DNA from: Pimelobacter simplex
GTDB lineage: Bacteria > Actinomycetota > Actinomycetes > Propionibacteriales > Nocardioidaceae
DNA length: 64,000 nucleotides
Assembly: GCF_900114845.1 (NCBI RefSeq)
Contig: NZ_FOUK01000006.1
Coordinates: 1-64,000, forward strand
Reading direction: 5' to 3'
Under the pieces are notes generated by a model, which saw only the letters and a list, made by a program, of their open reading frames with translations, was not told where the DNA came from and did not search any database. The translations under genes were made by a program, and so were the position numbers. Of this stretch, positions 1 through 9,373 are shown in pieces; position 1 is the first letter of the stretch, and each line of letters starts with the position of its first letter.

Positions 1-686
1 CGGATGCCCGAGTGGGTCTTGTACTTGCGGTTGATCGAGATGAGGACCGCGGTGAAGGGCTCGAGGACGCGGGCGAGGCGGAGCTTGCCGCCGTCGATGC
101 CGGGGCGTCCGGTGACCGAGGCGGCGAGGTCGATGGCGACCTGCTTGCCCTCGAGGGAGTCGCCGACCACGATGACGTCCTCGTCGAGGAAGTCGTCCTC
201 GCCCCACAGGGCGGGGGCGGCGACGTTGTGGAAGGCGCCGACCACGGTGGCCTCGGGGGCGATCTCGGCGGCGGACTCGGCGGCGGAGCCCTCGCCGCCG
301 TTGATGACGCGGCCGTGGGCGCCGCGCTTGTCGAAGGCCAGGGGGTTGACGCAGGAGATGACGGTCTTCCCGGCCAATGCCGAGGCCAACGACGCGACGA
401 GCTCGTCGTGGCCGTCGTAGGGCACGGCGAGGAGGACGACGTCGGCGGCGGCGATGGCGTCGGCGTTGGCGGCGCCGCGGGCGGTGCCGGCACCGGCCAC
501 CCCGGCGAGTCGCTCGTTGACCTCGGTGGCGACGGTCTCGGCCTTCTCGGCGGCGCGGGAGCCGAGGACGATGTCGTGGCCGTGGCGGGCGAAGCGGTAG
601 CCCAGGCCCTTGCCCTGCGGGCCGGTACCGCCGATCACGGCGACGGTGTAGCGGGGGGTCTCGGCGGGCGAGTTCTCAGAAGTCAC
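1..686 (-). CDS. npdG: NADPH-dependent F420 reductase (3' end cut by window)
   Basis: Transfers hydride between NADPH and coenzyme F420, supplying F420H2 to F420-dependent enzymes in the cytoplasm. The minus-strand translation begins VTSENSPAETPRYTVAVIGG, with a Rossmann-type GGTGPQGKGLG nucleotide-binding loop near residues 19-29, a GSR motif for the NADP phosphate and the late motif NRKYKTHSGI. About 228 codons are visible. Family members are about 220-230 residues, so only a few C-terminal residues should be missing. The GTG start is supported by AGGAGGAG at 691-698. It diverges from an F420-dependent oxidoreductase, which fits a role supplying that enzyme with reduced cofactor. The family call is from remembered motifs. 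Confidence 0.88.
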   Translation of the reverse strand, partial: MTSENSPAETPRYTVAVIGGTGPQGKGLGYRFARHGHDIVLGSRAAEKAETVATEVNERLAGVAGAGTARGAANADAIAAADVVLLAVPYDGHDELVASLASALAGKTVISCVNPLAFDKRGAHGRVINGGEGSAAESAAEIAPEATVVGAFHNVAAPALWGEDDFLDEDVIVVGDSLEGKQVAIDLAASVTGRPGIDGGKLRLARVLEPFTAVLISINRKYKTHSGI

Positions 687-755
687 GTGTCTCCTCCTAT
701 CACGTCGCGCGCCCCGCGCCCGCACGGCGTCTCACCGGGCGCCACCCGTTGCATC

Positions 756-774
756 GTGACAGTATTACTGTCAC
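756..774. promoter_or_regulatory. 19-bp perfect palindromic operator in divergent promoter
   Basis: GTGACAGTATTACTGTCAC has two perfect 9-bp arms around one central base. It lies between the divergent starts of the F420 reductase and the LLM oxidoreductase. Size and symmetry are typical of operators for TetR-family dimers. The regulator is not identifiable here because no TetR gene is adjacent. Confidence 0.6.
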
Positions 775-850
775 AGTTGTGCCGCCGGGCGGACGCCCCT
801 GCCTCCTCCCGTGACCGTCACCGTCGGCCGAACGGCCAGAAGGGACCTCC

Positions 851-1888
851 ATGAAGCTCTCGATGCCCCTCGTCTACGCGGGCAACCCGCGCGAGTCGGC
901 CGACCAGGTCGTCGCGCTCGAGAAGGCCGGGCTCGACACCATCTGGGTGGCCGAGCCGTACGGCTTCGACGCCCCGACCCTGATGGGCTACCTGGCCGCC
1001 AAGACCGAGACGGTCGAGATCGGCGCCGGCATCCTCAACGTCTACTCGCGGACGCCGGGCGCCCTGCTGCAGACCGCGGCCGGCCTCGACAACGTCTCCG
1101 GCGGGCGCGCGGTCCTCGGCCTCGGCGCCTCCGGCCCGCAGGTCATCGAGGGCTTCCACGGCCTTCCGTACGACCGCCCGCTGACCCGCACCCGCGAGGT
1201 GATCGAGGTGCTGCGGATGGGCCTGCGCGGCGAGCGCCTCGACTACCAGGGCAAGACCGTCCAGGTCCCGCTCCCCGAGGGCCAGGGCCTCGGCCTGGGC
1301 AAGCCGCTCAAGCTGCTCAACCGCCCCGAGCGCGCCGACCTCCCGCTGTGGGTCGCCGCGCTGGGCGACAAGAACGTGGCGATGACCGCCGAGGTCGCCG
1401 ACGGCTGGCTGCCCTTCCTCTACTACCCCGAGAAGGCGCAGGAGGTCTGGGGCGACGCCCTGGCCCGCGGCGCCGCGAAGCGCTCGGCCGAGCTCGGTCC
1501 GCTGCAGATCTCCGCGGGCGGCATGGTCGCCATCGGCGAGGGCCCGGAGACCAAGGCGCTGCTCGACTTCATGCGCCCCCTCTACGCGCTGTACGTCGGC
1601 GGCATGGGCGCGCGCGACAAGAACTTCTACAACCAGCTGGCCTGCGAGTACGGCTTCGAGAAGGAGGCCAAGGAGATCCAGGACCTCTACCTCTCCGGCA
1701 AGAAGAAGGAGGCCGAGGCCGTGGTCCCGCTCGCGTGGCTGGAGGCCGGCAACCTGGTCGGCCCCGCGTCGTACGTCCAGGAGCGGATCGCCGCCTTCCG
1801 GGAGTCCGGCGTGACGAACCTGTCCGTCTCCCCCGCGAGCGACGACCCCGCCGCGACCATCGCACAGATCAAGGAATGGGTGAGCTGA
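851..1888 (+). CDS. LLM-class F420-dependent oxidoreductase
   Basis: A 345-residue luciferase-like (bacterial luciferase/Mer-type TIM-barrel) flavin-or-F420 oxidoreductase. The N-terminus MKLSMPLVYAGNPRESADQV, the internal GAGILNVYSRTPGALLQTAA segment and DNVSGGRAVLGLGASGPQV are typical of actinobacterial F420-dependent members resembling Rv3520c. The substrate is unknown. AGAAGGGACC upstream is the ribosome site. Its stop overlaps the next gene as TGATG, so it is translationally coupled to an acyl-CoA dehydrogenase, which suggests an acyl-CoA or lipid substrate (inference). The divergent F420 reductase supports F420 rather than FMN as cofactor. Confidence 0.85.
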   Translation: MKLSMPLVYAGNPRESADQVVALEKAGLDTIWVAEPYGFDAPTLMGYLAAKTETVEIGAGILNVYSRTPGALLQTAAGLDNVSGGRAVLGLGASGPQVIEGFHGLPYDRPLTRTREVIEVLRMGLRGERLDYQGKTVQVPLPEGQGLGLGKPLKLLNRPERADLPLWVAALGDKNVAMTAEVADGWLPFLYYPEKAQEVWGDALARGAAKRSAELGPLQISAGGMVAIGEGPETKALLDFMRPLYALYVGGMGARDKNFYNQLACEYGFEKEAKEIQDLYLSGKKKEAEAVVPLAWLEAGNLVGPASYVQERIAAFRESGVTNLSVSPASDDPAATIAQIKEWVS

Positions 1889-3036
1889 TGCCCGAGCGTC
1901 CCAGCATTCTCGAGACCGAGCACGAGGACTTCCGCGCCACCGCGCGCACCTTCCTCGAGCGCGAGGTCGTGCCGCACCACGAGCAGTGGGAGAAGGACGG
2001 CATGGTCGACCGCGAGGTCTGGCGCAAGGCGGGCCAGGCCGGCCTGCTCGGCTTCGACGTCCCCGAGGCCCACGACGGCCCCGGCATCAAGGACTTCCGC
2101 TACAACATGGTCCTCACCGAGGAGATCACCCGCGTCGGCGCGAGCGGCCTCGGCTTCGCCCTCCACAACGACATCACCGTGCCCTACCTCGTCGCGCTGG
2201 CGAACGACGAGCAGCAGGCCCGGTGGCTGCCCGGCACCGTCTCAGGCGACATCGTCACCGCCATCGCGATGACCGAGCCCGGTGCCGGCTCCGACCTGCA
2301 GGGCATCCGGACCACCGCCGTCGACAAGGGCGACCACTACGTCCTCAACGGCTCCAAGACGTTCATCACCAACGGCATCCACGCCGATCTGGTGATCGTG
2401 GTGGCCCGCACCGACCCCGACGCCGGCGCGCACGGCATCAGCCTGCTCGTCGTCGAGGACGGCATGGCCGGCTTCACCCGCGGCCGCAACCTCGACAAGC
2501 TCGGCCTCAAGGCCCAGGACACCGCCGAGCTCAGCTTCGACAACGTCGAGGTGCCCAAGGCGAACCTGCTCGGCGAGGAGGGCCAGGGCTTCGTCTACCT
2601 GATGCAGAACCTCCCCCAGGAGCGGGTCTCGATCGCCACCATCGCGATCGCGGCCATCGAGGCCGTGCTCGACATGACGCTCGACTACGTGAAGAGCCGC
2701 GAGGCCTTCGGCAAGCCGATCGGCAAGTTCCAGAACACCCGCTTCGTGCTCGCCGAGATGGCCACGGAGGCCTACATCGCGCGCACGTTCGTCAACCACT
2801 GCGTCGAGCTCCTCAACGCCGGGCAGGTCGACACCTCGCTGGCGTCGATGGCGAAGTGGTGGACCACCGAGCTGCAGAAGAAGATCGTCGACCAGGGCCT
2901 GCAGATGCACGGCGGCTACGGCTACATGATGGAGTACCCCATCGCCCGGGCCTACGCCGACAGCCGCATCCAGACGATCTACGGCGGCACCACCGAGATC
3001 CAGAAGGAGATCATCGGCCGGTTCCTCGGCCTCTGA
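1888..3036 (+). CDS. Acyl-CoA dehydrogenase (LCAD/IVD-like)
   Basis: Flavoprotein that oxidises acyl-CoA to trans-2-enoyl-CoA. It is 382 residues, the family's usual length, with N-terminal helical, middle beta and C-terminal helical domains. AMTEPGAGSDLQG is the flavin/substrate signature and MHGGYGYMMEYPIARAYADS the C-terminal signature. The usual catalytic position in IYxGT is glycine (IYGGTTEIQ). An alternative Glu lies in LPQER at residue 245, as in long-chain and isovaleryl-CoA dehydrogenases, so the base has probably moved there. The start overlaps the upstream LLM gene as TGATG. An in-frame ATG at 1876 is possible but would lie inside the upstream gene. Confidence 0.92.
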   Translation: MPERPSILETEHEDFRATARTFLEREVVPHHEQWEKDGMVDREVWRKAGQAGLLGFDVPEAHDGPGIKDFRYNMVLTEEITRVGASGLGFALHNDITVPYLVALANDEQQARWLPGTVSGDIVTAIAMTEPGAGSDLQGIRTTAVDKGDHYVLNGSKTFITNGIHADLVIVVARTDPDAGAHGISLLVVEDGMAGFTRGRNLDKLGLKAQDTAELSFDNVEVPKANLLGEEGQGFVYLMQNLPQERVSIATIAIAAIEAVLDMTLDYVKSREAFGKPIGKFQNTRFVLAEMATEAYIARTFVNHCVELLNAGQVDTSLASMAKWWTTELQKKIVDQGLQMHGGYGYMMEYPIARAYADSRIQTIYGGTTEIQKEIIGRFLGL

Positions 3037-3059
3037 GTTTCCCCAAAAAAGAGCCCGCC

Positions 3060-3094
3060 CGACGGCCCCGGGATGTCACATCCTGGGGTCGTCG
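3060..3094. terminator. Long hairpin terminator after acyl-CoA dehydrogenase
   Basis: A 35-base inverted repeat with 17-base arms around one central C. The only two non-complementary positions become G-U pairs in RNA. An outer GCCCGCC...GGCGGGC pair (about 3053 and 3109) can extend it. It follows the acyl-CoA dehydrogenase stop by 23 bases, and a short A-run precedes it, so it could work on both strands. Confidence 0.7.
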
Positions 3095-3229
3095 CGTGTC
3101 TTGAGGACGGCGGGCGCACGCGTGCACGGCAGAGAGTTCCCGCCGACCGATGATTCGGGGCGGATCTCAGGGTCGGATCCGGACGAATCCCGATGTCGAC
3201 CGAGCCACCCCCTGGGAAGAGTGAACGCC

Positions 3230-5386
3230 ATGCACCGTCAGATCGCCGGAAAGCTGACCGGCCCCGTCACCAAGTGGGTCGTGCTGGTCGTCGTCCTGCT
3301 CCTGACCGGGGGCCTCGGGTTCCTCGGCTCGAAGCTGGCCGACGTCAAGGACAACCAGGCCTCGTCCTGGCTGCCGGGCTCCGCGGAGTCGTCCCGGGTC
3401 GCCGACGAGCTGTCGACCGACCTCGATCCCAACGACATCCCCACGCTCGTCGTCTACCACCGCGAGGGCGGGCTGACCCCGGCCGACCTCGACGCGATGG
3501 ACGCCCAGGCGGCGAAGATCGCCCAGGTCGAGGGCGTCACCGCCACCGGCGTGCTCACCCCCCACGGCGCCGAGGCGCTGGCGGCGGCCGGGAAGCCGGC
3601 GCCCCGGCTGATCTCCGAGGACGGCGAGGTCGCCTACTCGTTCTTCAACTTCAACTTCGGCGACGGCGGGTGGGCCAAGGTCCCCGCCAGCGCCAAGGAC
3701 GTCCGCAAGATCGCGAAGATCGACGGCGTCACGACGTACGTCGGCGGCTTCGGCGGCCAGGCCTCCGACTTCGCCGAGTCGTTCGAGGGCTCGCACGTCC
3801 AGCTGCTGATGATCACGTTCGGCGTGGTGATCCTGATCCTCCTGCTCACCTACCGCAGCCCGATCCTCTGGATCCTCCCCATCCTGTGCGCCGCGCTCGC
3901 CTACATGATGTCGCGCGGCGTGGTCTACCTGCTCGCGAAGTACGTCGACCTGACGGTCAACGACCAGAGCGAGTACATCCTCAGCATCCTGTGCATCGGT
4001 GCCGGGACGGATTACGCCCTGCTGCTGGTCGCCCGCTACCGCGAGGAGCTGCGCCGCCACGAGGACCGGCACGAGGCGATGGCGTTCGCGCTGCACCGCG
4101 CGACCCCGGCCCTCATCGCGAGCGCCGCCACCGTCGCGGTCGGCCTGCTGTGCCTGGTCTTCGCCGACCTCAACTCCACGGCGAGCCTCGGCCCGGTGCT
4201 CGCGGTCGGCGTCGTCGTCACCCTGCTCACGATGATCACGCTGCTGCCCGCCCTCCTGGTGATCGTGGGCCGCTGGATCTTCTGGCCCAAGCGCCCGTCC
4301 TTCGGCTCCGACGAGCCGACCGCGCACGGCCTGTGGGCCCGGGTCGGCGCCCGGATCGCCCCGCGCCCCCGCGCGGTGTGGGTGGTCACGACCGGGGTGC
4401 TGCTCATCGCCTGCCTCGGCCTGTTCCGGCTCGACGCCACCGGGCTGACCACCGAGGAGTCGGTGACCGGCGAGATCGACTCGGTGACCGCCCAGAAGCT
4501 GATGGCCGAGCACGGCCTGGCCGACAGCTCGGTCACCCTCCAGGTCGTGGCCGATGCCGACCGGATCGACGCCGTCCGCACCGCGGTCGGGACCGTCGAC
4601 GGGCTCGGCGCGCCGACGCCCGTGCGTCCGCTCGCCGACGGACGGGCGTGGTTCGAGTCGGCGGTCAGCGTCGACATCGCCTCGCCCACCGCCTTCCGGC
4701 TGGTCGAGGACGCCCGGGCCGCCGTCCGCGAGGCCGACGGGGCGCACGCCCTGGTCGGCGGCGGGCCCGCGGTCTACCTCGACTCCAAGATCGCCGCGGA
4801 CCACGACAACCGGCTGATCATCCCCATCGTGCTCGTCGTGGTGTTCCTCATCCTGGTGCTGCTGCTGCGGGCGCTGCTGGCCCCGCTGCTGCTGATGGCG
4901 ACCGTCGTCCTGTCGTTCGGCGCCGCGCTCGGCATCTCGGCCCTGCTGTTCGAGTACGTGCTCGGCTTCGCCGGGTCCGATCCCGGGTTCCCGCTCTTCG
5001 CGTTCGTCTTCCTCGTCGCGCTGGGCATCGACTACAACATCTTCCTGATGACCCGGGTCCGCGAGGAGACGGTCACCCACGGCACCCGCAAGGGCTCGCT
5101 CATCGCGCTGTCCTCGACCGGCGGCGTGATCACCTCGGCCGGACTGGTGCTGGCCGCGACCTTCCTCGCCCTCGGCACCCTGCCCCTGGTGTTCCTCGCC
5201 GAGCTCGGCGTGGCCGTGGCCCTGGGCGTCCTCCTCGACACGATGATCGTCCGGTCGGTGCTCGTGACGGCGCTCAACCTCGACCTGGGCGGCCGGATCT
5301 GGTGGCCCAGCAAGCTCGACCGCGGGACGCCGTCCGCACCCGAGCCGCCGGCTCCGGCCACCGAGAAGGTTCCGGCGCTCGACTGA
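3230..5386 (+). CDS. MMPL-family RND transporter
   Basis: A 718-residue membrane protein of the MMPL/RND superfamily, which exports lipids or hydrophobic compounds using the proton gradient. It has an N-terminal membrane segment (about residues 13-35), a periplasm-side loop, a cluster of membrane helices, a second external domain and a second helix cluster. The paired GIDYNIFLMTRVREE and GTDYALLLVARYREE motifs mark helix 4 and helix 10, whose Asp and Tyr residues carry the proton relay. The tail is short and polar. ATG at 3230 follows GGGAAGAG and gives MHRQIAGKLTGPVTKW, a normal N-terminus. The ORF opens further upstream but without ribosome-site support. The cargo cannot be told. Confidence 0.88.
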   Translation: MHRQIAGKLTGPVTKWVVLVVVLLLTGGLGFLGSKLADVKDNQASSWLPGSAESSRVADELSTDLDPNDIPTLVVYHREGGLTPADLDAMDAQAAKIAQVEGVTATGVLTPHGAEALAAAGKPAPRLISEDGEVAYSFFNFNFGDGGWAKVPASAKDVRKIAKIDGVTTYVGGFGGQASDFAESFEGSHVQLLMITFGVVILILLLTYRSPILWILPILCAALAYMMSRGVVYLLAKYVDLTVNDQSEYILSILCIGAGTDYALLLVARYREELRRHEDRHEAMAFALHRATPALIASAATVAVGLLCLVFADLNSTASLGPVLAVGVVVTLLTMITLLPALLVIVGRWIFWPKRPSFGSDEPTAHGLWARVGARIAPRPRAVWVVTTGVLLIACLGLFRLDATGLTTEESVTGEIDSVTAQKLMAEHGLADSSVTLQVVADADRIDAVRTAVGTVDGLGAPTPVRPLADGRAWFESAVSVDIASPTAFRLVEDARAAVREADGAHALVGGGPAVYLDSKIAADHDNRLIIPIVLVVVFLILVLLLRALLAPLLLMATVVLSFGAALGISALLFEYVLGFAGSDPGFPLFAFVFLVALGIDYNIFLMTRVREETVTHGTRKGSLIALSSTGGVITSAGLVLAATFLALGTLPLVFLAELGVAVALGVLLDTMIVRSVLVTALNLDLGGRIWWPSKLDRGTPSAPEPPAPATEKVPALD

Positions 5387-5467
5387 GGGGAAGGGTGACC
5401 ATGCCTTAGCCTGACCCGCGGTGTGCGCCGCACGGGTCGGCGGACCCGGGACGAGGGGCGAGACCAG

Positions 5468-6742
5468 ATGAGCGGTACGTACGGACAGCAGGGTTGGCCG
5501 ACCACCCCGGCCGGTGGCCGGCCCACGGGCCCACCGCCCTCGGGACCGCCCCCGCAGCAGCCGCCGACCGCCCTGCCGCCGTCGGGCCCGCCCTCCGGTC
5601 CGCCGTCGGGGCCCCCGCTCGCACCGCCGCCCGGGCCTCCGGGCGGCGGCTGGGGCGGACCACCGCCTCCCGGCTGGGGCCCGCCGCCGCGCAGGAAGCG
5701 CCGCTGGCCGCTCTTCGTGGCGCTCGCCGCGGTCCTGGTGCTGGTCGTGGGCCTCGGCATCGGCGGCTGGGCCTACGGCACCGGCCGGCTCGGCTTCGGC
5801 CCGCTCAGCGCGGCCGACAAGGCCGCGGCCAGCGCGATCGCCGACGGCGTCGAGGCGCCCGAGTGGGTCGACGCCGACCAGCTCGACTGCGCGGCCGACG
5901 ACCTGATCCGCGACGCCCGCTCGGGCGAGCTCGAGAAGCGCGGCCTCGTCGAGCGCGACGGCGACGACTGGACCTACACCGGCGCCTGGCGGACCGACGA
6001 CGCCGAGGCGTTCTACGAGAGCGTCCTCGACTGCTCCGACGACTGGGAGAAGCAGGTCGGCGAGGAGTGGCAGCTCGACGACACCGACTGCCTCGACGAC
6101 ATCGGGACGGCGACCCTCGGCGCCTTCTTCGCCGCCGACCTCGTGCCCGACGACCCGCCGGCCGGCCACGACGAGGCGGTCGAGAAGCTCGACGAGTGCT
6201 ACGCCGAGGCGCCCGCCGCGCCGCAGGCGCAGGCCCGCCCCGCGTACCGCGCCGTCCAGTTCACGTTCACCGCGCCCGAGGCGAGCGGCGGCGACGTCGT
6301 CCTCAACACCGGCGGACCGGGCGCGTGGAAGCCGCTGAGCGGCACCGCGGCCGAGGTCGAGACCAAGGCCGGCGGCCAGCGCGGCTGCATCCAGGCACAG
6401 ACCCAGGTCAGCTACGGCTGGGGCACCAGCACCACCACCGAGAAGGAGTTCTGCGGCGTCGCCCAGGCCCCGCGGATCTGGTGGAAGAAGACCGGCTGCA
6501 CCGCCTCCCCGGGCTGCCGGGCGTGGGAGCTGCGCTACGAGGGCTTCGCCGACCTGAGCCGGATCACGGCCCGCTACACGAGCAACGGTGGCAACTGCCT
6601 GGCGGTCAGCGGCAGCTGCTCCGACACCGTGCTCGTGGCTCCCGGCGGACGCGGCAAGGTCGTCACCTGGAGCTTCCCGGGCTCCTACCGCGGCGTCTTC
6701 GTGGCGACCGTCGGCAAGCTCCGCACCCGGCTGCCCAACTAG
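5468..6742 (+). CDS. Proline-rich single-pass membrane protein, unknown function
   Basis: A 424-residue protein I do not recognise. Residues about 13-76 are a Gly/Pro-rich cytoplasmic tail. Basic residues RKRR precede one membrane helix (about 82-104). The remaining 320 residues lie outside and contain several Cys and an acidic middle segment. The extracellular part has Trp/Gly/Thr-rich stretches such as YGWGTSTTTEKEFCG and may be a beta-rich binding domain; the topology is inferred from the charge pattern. Nothing ties it to the MMPL gene 81 bases upstream or to fbiC downstream except shared direction. Confidence 0.75.
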   Translation: MSGTYGQQGWPTTPAGGRPTGPPPSGPPPQQPPTALPPSGPPSGPPSGPPLAPPPGPPGGGWGGPPPPGWGPPPRRKRRWPLFVALAAVLVLVVGLGIGGWAYGTGRLGFGPLSAADKAAASAIADGVEAPEWVDADQLDCAADDLIRDARSGELEKRGLVERDGDDWTYTGAWRTDDAEAFYESVLDCSDDWEKQVGEEWQLDDTDCLDDIGTATLGAFFAADLVPDDPPAGHDEAVEKLDECYAEAPAAPQAQARPAYRAVQFTFTAPEASGGDVVLNTGGPGAWKPLSGTAAEVETKAGGQRGCIQAQTQVSYGWGTSTTTEKEFCGVAQAPRIWWKKTGCTASPGCRAWELRYEGFADLSRITARYTSNGGNCLAVSGSCSDTVLVAPGGRGKVVTWSFPGSYRGVFVATVGKLRTRLPN

Positions 6743-6814
6743 GCCCGGTCCCCGGTCCCGGTCACAGGGCGATACGCCGCGCCGCGCGGACACCCACCCG
6801 ATAGCCTGAAGCGG

Positions 6815-9373
6815 ATGTCCGAGGCCCCCACCCCCCAGCAAGTACGACGTGCGCTCGCCCGCGCCGAGCGTGGCGCGGCGCTCGACGTGGCCGAGGCGAC
6901 GGCGCTGCTCGCCGCCACCGGCGACGAGCTCGACCGGCTCACGGCGGCTGCCGCGAAGGTCCGCGACGCGGGCCTGGTCGCGGCGGGACGCCCGGGCGTG
7001 GTGACGTACTCCCCCAAGGTGTTCATCCCGATCACCCGGCTGTGCCGCGACCGGTGCCACTACTGCACGTTCGTCGAGACCCCGGCCCAGGCGGCGCGCG
7101 AGGGGCGGGCGCCGTACCTCTCGCCGGACGAGATCCTCGACATCGCCCGCCAGGGCGCCGAGCTGGGCTGCCTCGAGGCGCTCTTCACGCTCGGCGACCG
7201 GCCCGAGGACCGCTGGCCCGAGGCGCAGGCGTGGCTCGACGAGCAGGGCTACGACTCCACGCTGGCCTACATCCGCGCGATGGCGGTGCGGGTGCTCGAG
7301 GAGACCGGCCTGCTGCCCCACCTCAACCCCGGCGTGATGTCGTGGGAGGAGCTCAACCGGCTCAAGCCCGTCTCCCCCTCGATGGGGATGATGCTCGAGA
7401 CCACGTCGCGGCGGCTGTTCGAGACCAAGGGCCTGGCCCACTTCGGCTCGCCCGACAAGGACCCCGAGGTCCGCCTCCGCGTGCTCGAGGACGCCGGCCG
7501 GCTCGGCATCCCCTTCACCACCGGGCTGCTGGTCGGCATCGGCGAGACGCTCACCGAGCGCGCCGAGACGATCTTCGCGCTGCGCGCCACCCAGCGTGCC
7601 TACGGCGCCGTCCAGGAGGTCATCGTCCAGAACTTCCGGGCCAAGCCCGACACCGCGATGCGGCACACCGACGACCTCGGCCTCGCCGAGTACCGCGCCG
7701 CCATCGCGGTCACCCGCCTGCTGCTCGGCCCCAAGGCCCGGATCCAGGCACCGCCCAACCTGGTCGACCTCGACGAGTGCCGGGCGCTGCTCGGCGCCGG
7801 CGTCGACGACTGGGGCGGCGTCTCGCCGCTCACCCCGGACCACGTCAACCCCGAGCGGCCCTGGCCCTCCCTCGACCGGCTCCGCTCGCTCTCGCAGACC
7901 TGCGGCTTCGACCTCAGGGCCCGGCTGACCGTCCACCCCGAGTACGTCACCGGTGCGCTGCAGCGCGGCGAGGCGTGGATCGACCCGCGGCTGCACGCCC
8001 ACGTCGCCGCCCTCGCGGGCCCGGACGGGCTCGCGATCCCCGAGGTCCGCCCGACCGGGCTGCCCTGGCAGGAGCCCGACGGCGGCTTCGACGCCGACCA
8101 CGGGCGCGGCCGCACCGACCTGCACGAGGCGGTCGACACCGAGGGCCGCACCGACGACCGGCGCAGCGACTTCGGCTCGGTCTACGGCGACTGGGCCGCC
8201 GTCGGCGAGGCGGCCGCGATCACCGGCGCCCCCGCCGTCCTCCACGCCGAGGGAGGCGAGGCGCTGCGCGCCGCCGAGGCCGACCCCGGCAGCCTGTCCG
8301 ACGAGCACGCGCTGACCCTGATGACCGCCGAGGGCGACCTGCTCCGCTCCGTGGTCCGGCTGGCCGACGACCTGCGCCGTGCGGCCGTGGGCGACGACGT
8401 CACCTACGTCGTCAACCGGAACATCAACTTCACCAACGTCTGCTACGTCGGCTGCCGGTTCTGCGCGTTCGCGCAGCGCCGTACCGACGCCGACGCCTAC
8501 TCGCTCTCCTACGCCGAGGTCGCCGACCGCGCCCAGGAGGCCTGGGACCTCGGCGCCACCGAGGTCTGCATGCAGGGCGGCATCGACCCCGAGCTGCCCG
8601 CGTCGGCGTACTTCGACATCGCGGCCGCCGTGAAGCAGCGGGTGCCCGACATGCACGTGCACGCCTTCAGCCCGATGGAGGTCGTCAACGGCACCTCCCG
8701 CACCGGCCTGTCGATCGAGGACTTCCTGATCAAGGCCCGCGAGGCCGGCCTCGGCTCACTGCCCGGCACGGCCGCCGAGATCCTCGACGACGAGGTCCGC
8801 TGGGTCCTCACCAAGGGCAAGCTGCCCGCCCGGACCTGGATCGAGATCGTCTCGACCGCCCACCGCATCGGCCTGCCCACGACGAGCACGATGATGTACG
8901 GCCACGTCGACAACCCGCGGCACTGGGTCGGCCACCTCAACGTCCTCAAGTCCATCCAGGACACCGCCCGCGAGAACGGCTCCAGCGGCTTCACCGAGTT
9001 CGTGCCGCTGCCCTTCGTGCACACCTCGGCACCGATCTACCTCGCCGGCGTGGCCCGCCCCGGCCCGACGCTGCGCGACAACCTCGCCGTGCACGCGATG
9101 GCGCGCATCCTGCTCCACGGCCGGATCTCGAACATCCAGACCTCGTGGGTCAAGCTCGGCGTCGACGGCACCCGCGCCATGCTCAACGCCGGCGCCAACG
9201 ACCTCGGCGGCACCCTCATGGAGGAGACCATCTCGCGGATGGCCGGCTCCGAGCACGGCTCGGCCAAGACCGTCGCCGAGCTCGTCGAGATCGGTGCGGG
9301 CATCGAGAGGCCGGTGCGCGAGCGGACCACCCTGTACGGCGAGCCGCCGGCGCGACCGGCGCCCCGGCCCTAG
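6815..9373 (+). CDS. fbiC: FO synthase, bifunctional FbiC (CofG + CofH)
   Basis: Makes 7,8-didemethyl-8-hydroxy-5-deazariboflavin (FO), the chromophore of coenzyme F420, from tyrosine and a flavin precursor. The protein is 852 residues and carries two radical-SAM modules. The first CX3CX2C cluster is C77-C81-C84 (CRDRCHYC) in the CofG half. The second is C543-C547-C550 (CYVGCRFC) in the CofH half. The fused form and length match actinobacterial FbiC. Its TAG stop shares the four bases CTAG with the convergent permease stop. With npdG and the LLM enzyme it gives the window an F420 theme. Confidence 0.96.
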   Translation: MSEAPTPQQVRRALARAERGAALDVAEATALLAATGDELDRLTAAAAKVRDAGLVAAGRPGVVTYSPKVFIPITRLCRDRCHYCTFVETPAQAAREGRAPYLSPDEILDIARQGAELGCLEALFTLGDRPEDRWPEAQAWLDEQGYDSTLAYIRAMAVRVLEETGLLPHLNPGVMSWEELNRLKPVSPSMGMMLETTSRRLFETKGLAHFGSPDKDPEVRLRVLEDAGRLGIPFTTGLLVGIGETLTERAETIFALRATQRAYGAVQEVIVQNFRAKPDTAMRHTDDLGLAEYRAAIAVTRLLLGPKARIQAPPNLVDLDECRALLGAGVDDWGGVSPLTPDHVNPERPWPSLDRLRSLSQTCGFDLRARLTVHPEYVTGALQRGEAWIDPRLHAHVAALAGPDGLAIPEVRPTGLPWQEPDGGFDADHGRGRTDLHEAVDTEGRTDDRRSDFGSVYGDWAAVGEAAAITGAPAVLHAEGGEALRAAEADPGSLSDEHALTLMTAEGDLLRSVVRLADDLRRAAVGDDVTYVVNRNINFTNVCYVGCRFCAFAQRRTDADAYSLSYAEVADRAQEAWDLGATEVCMQGGIDPELPASAYFDIAAAVKQRVPDMHVHAFSPMEVVNGTSRTGLSIEDFLIKAREAGLGSLPGTAAEILDDEVRWVLTKGKLPARTWIEIVSTAHRIGLPTTSTMMYGHVDNPRHWVGHLNVLKSIQDTARENGSSGFTEFVPLPFVHTSAPIYLAGVARPGPTLRDNLAVHAMARILLHGRISNIQTSWVKLGVDGTRAMLNAGANDLGGTLMEETISRMAGSEHGSAKTVAELVEIGAGIERPVRERTTLYGEPPARPAPRP

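Noticed and set aside
3167-8662. 1831-codon open frame on the minus strand
   Set aside because: High-GC shadow with low-complexity composition that overlaps clearly coding plus-strand genes (MMPL, proline-rich protein, fbiC).
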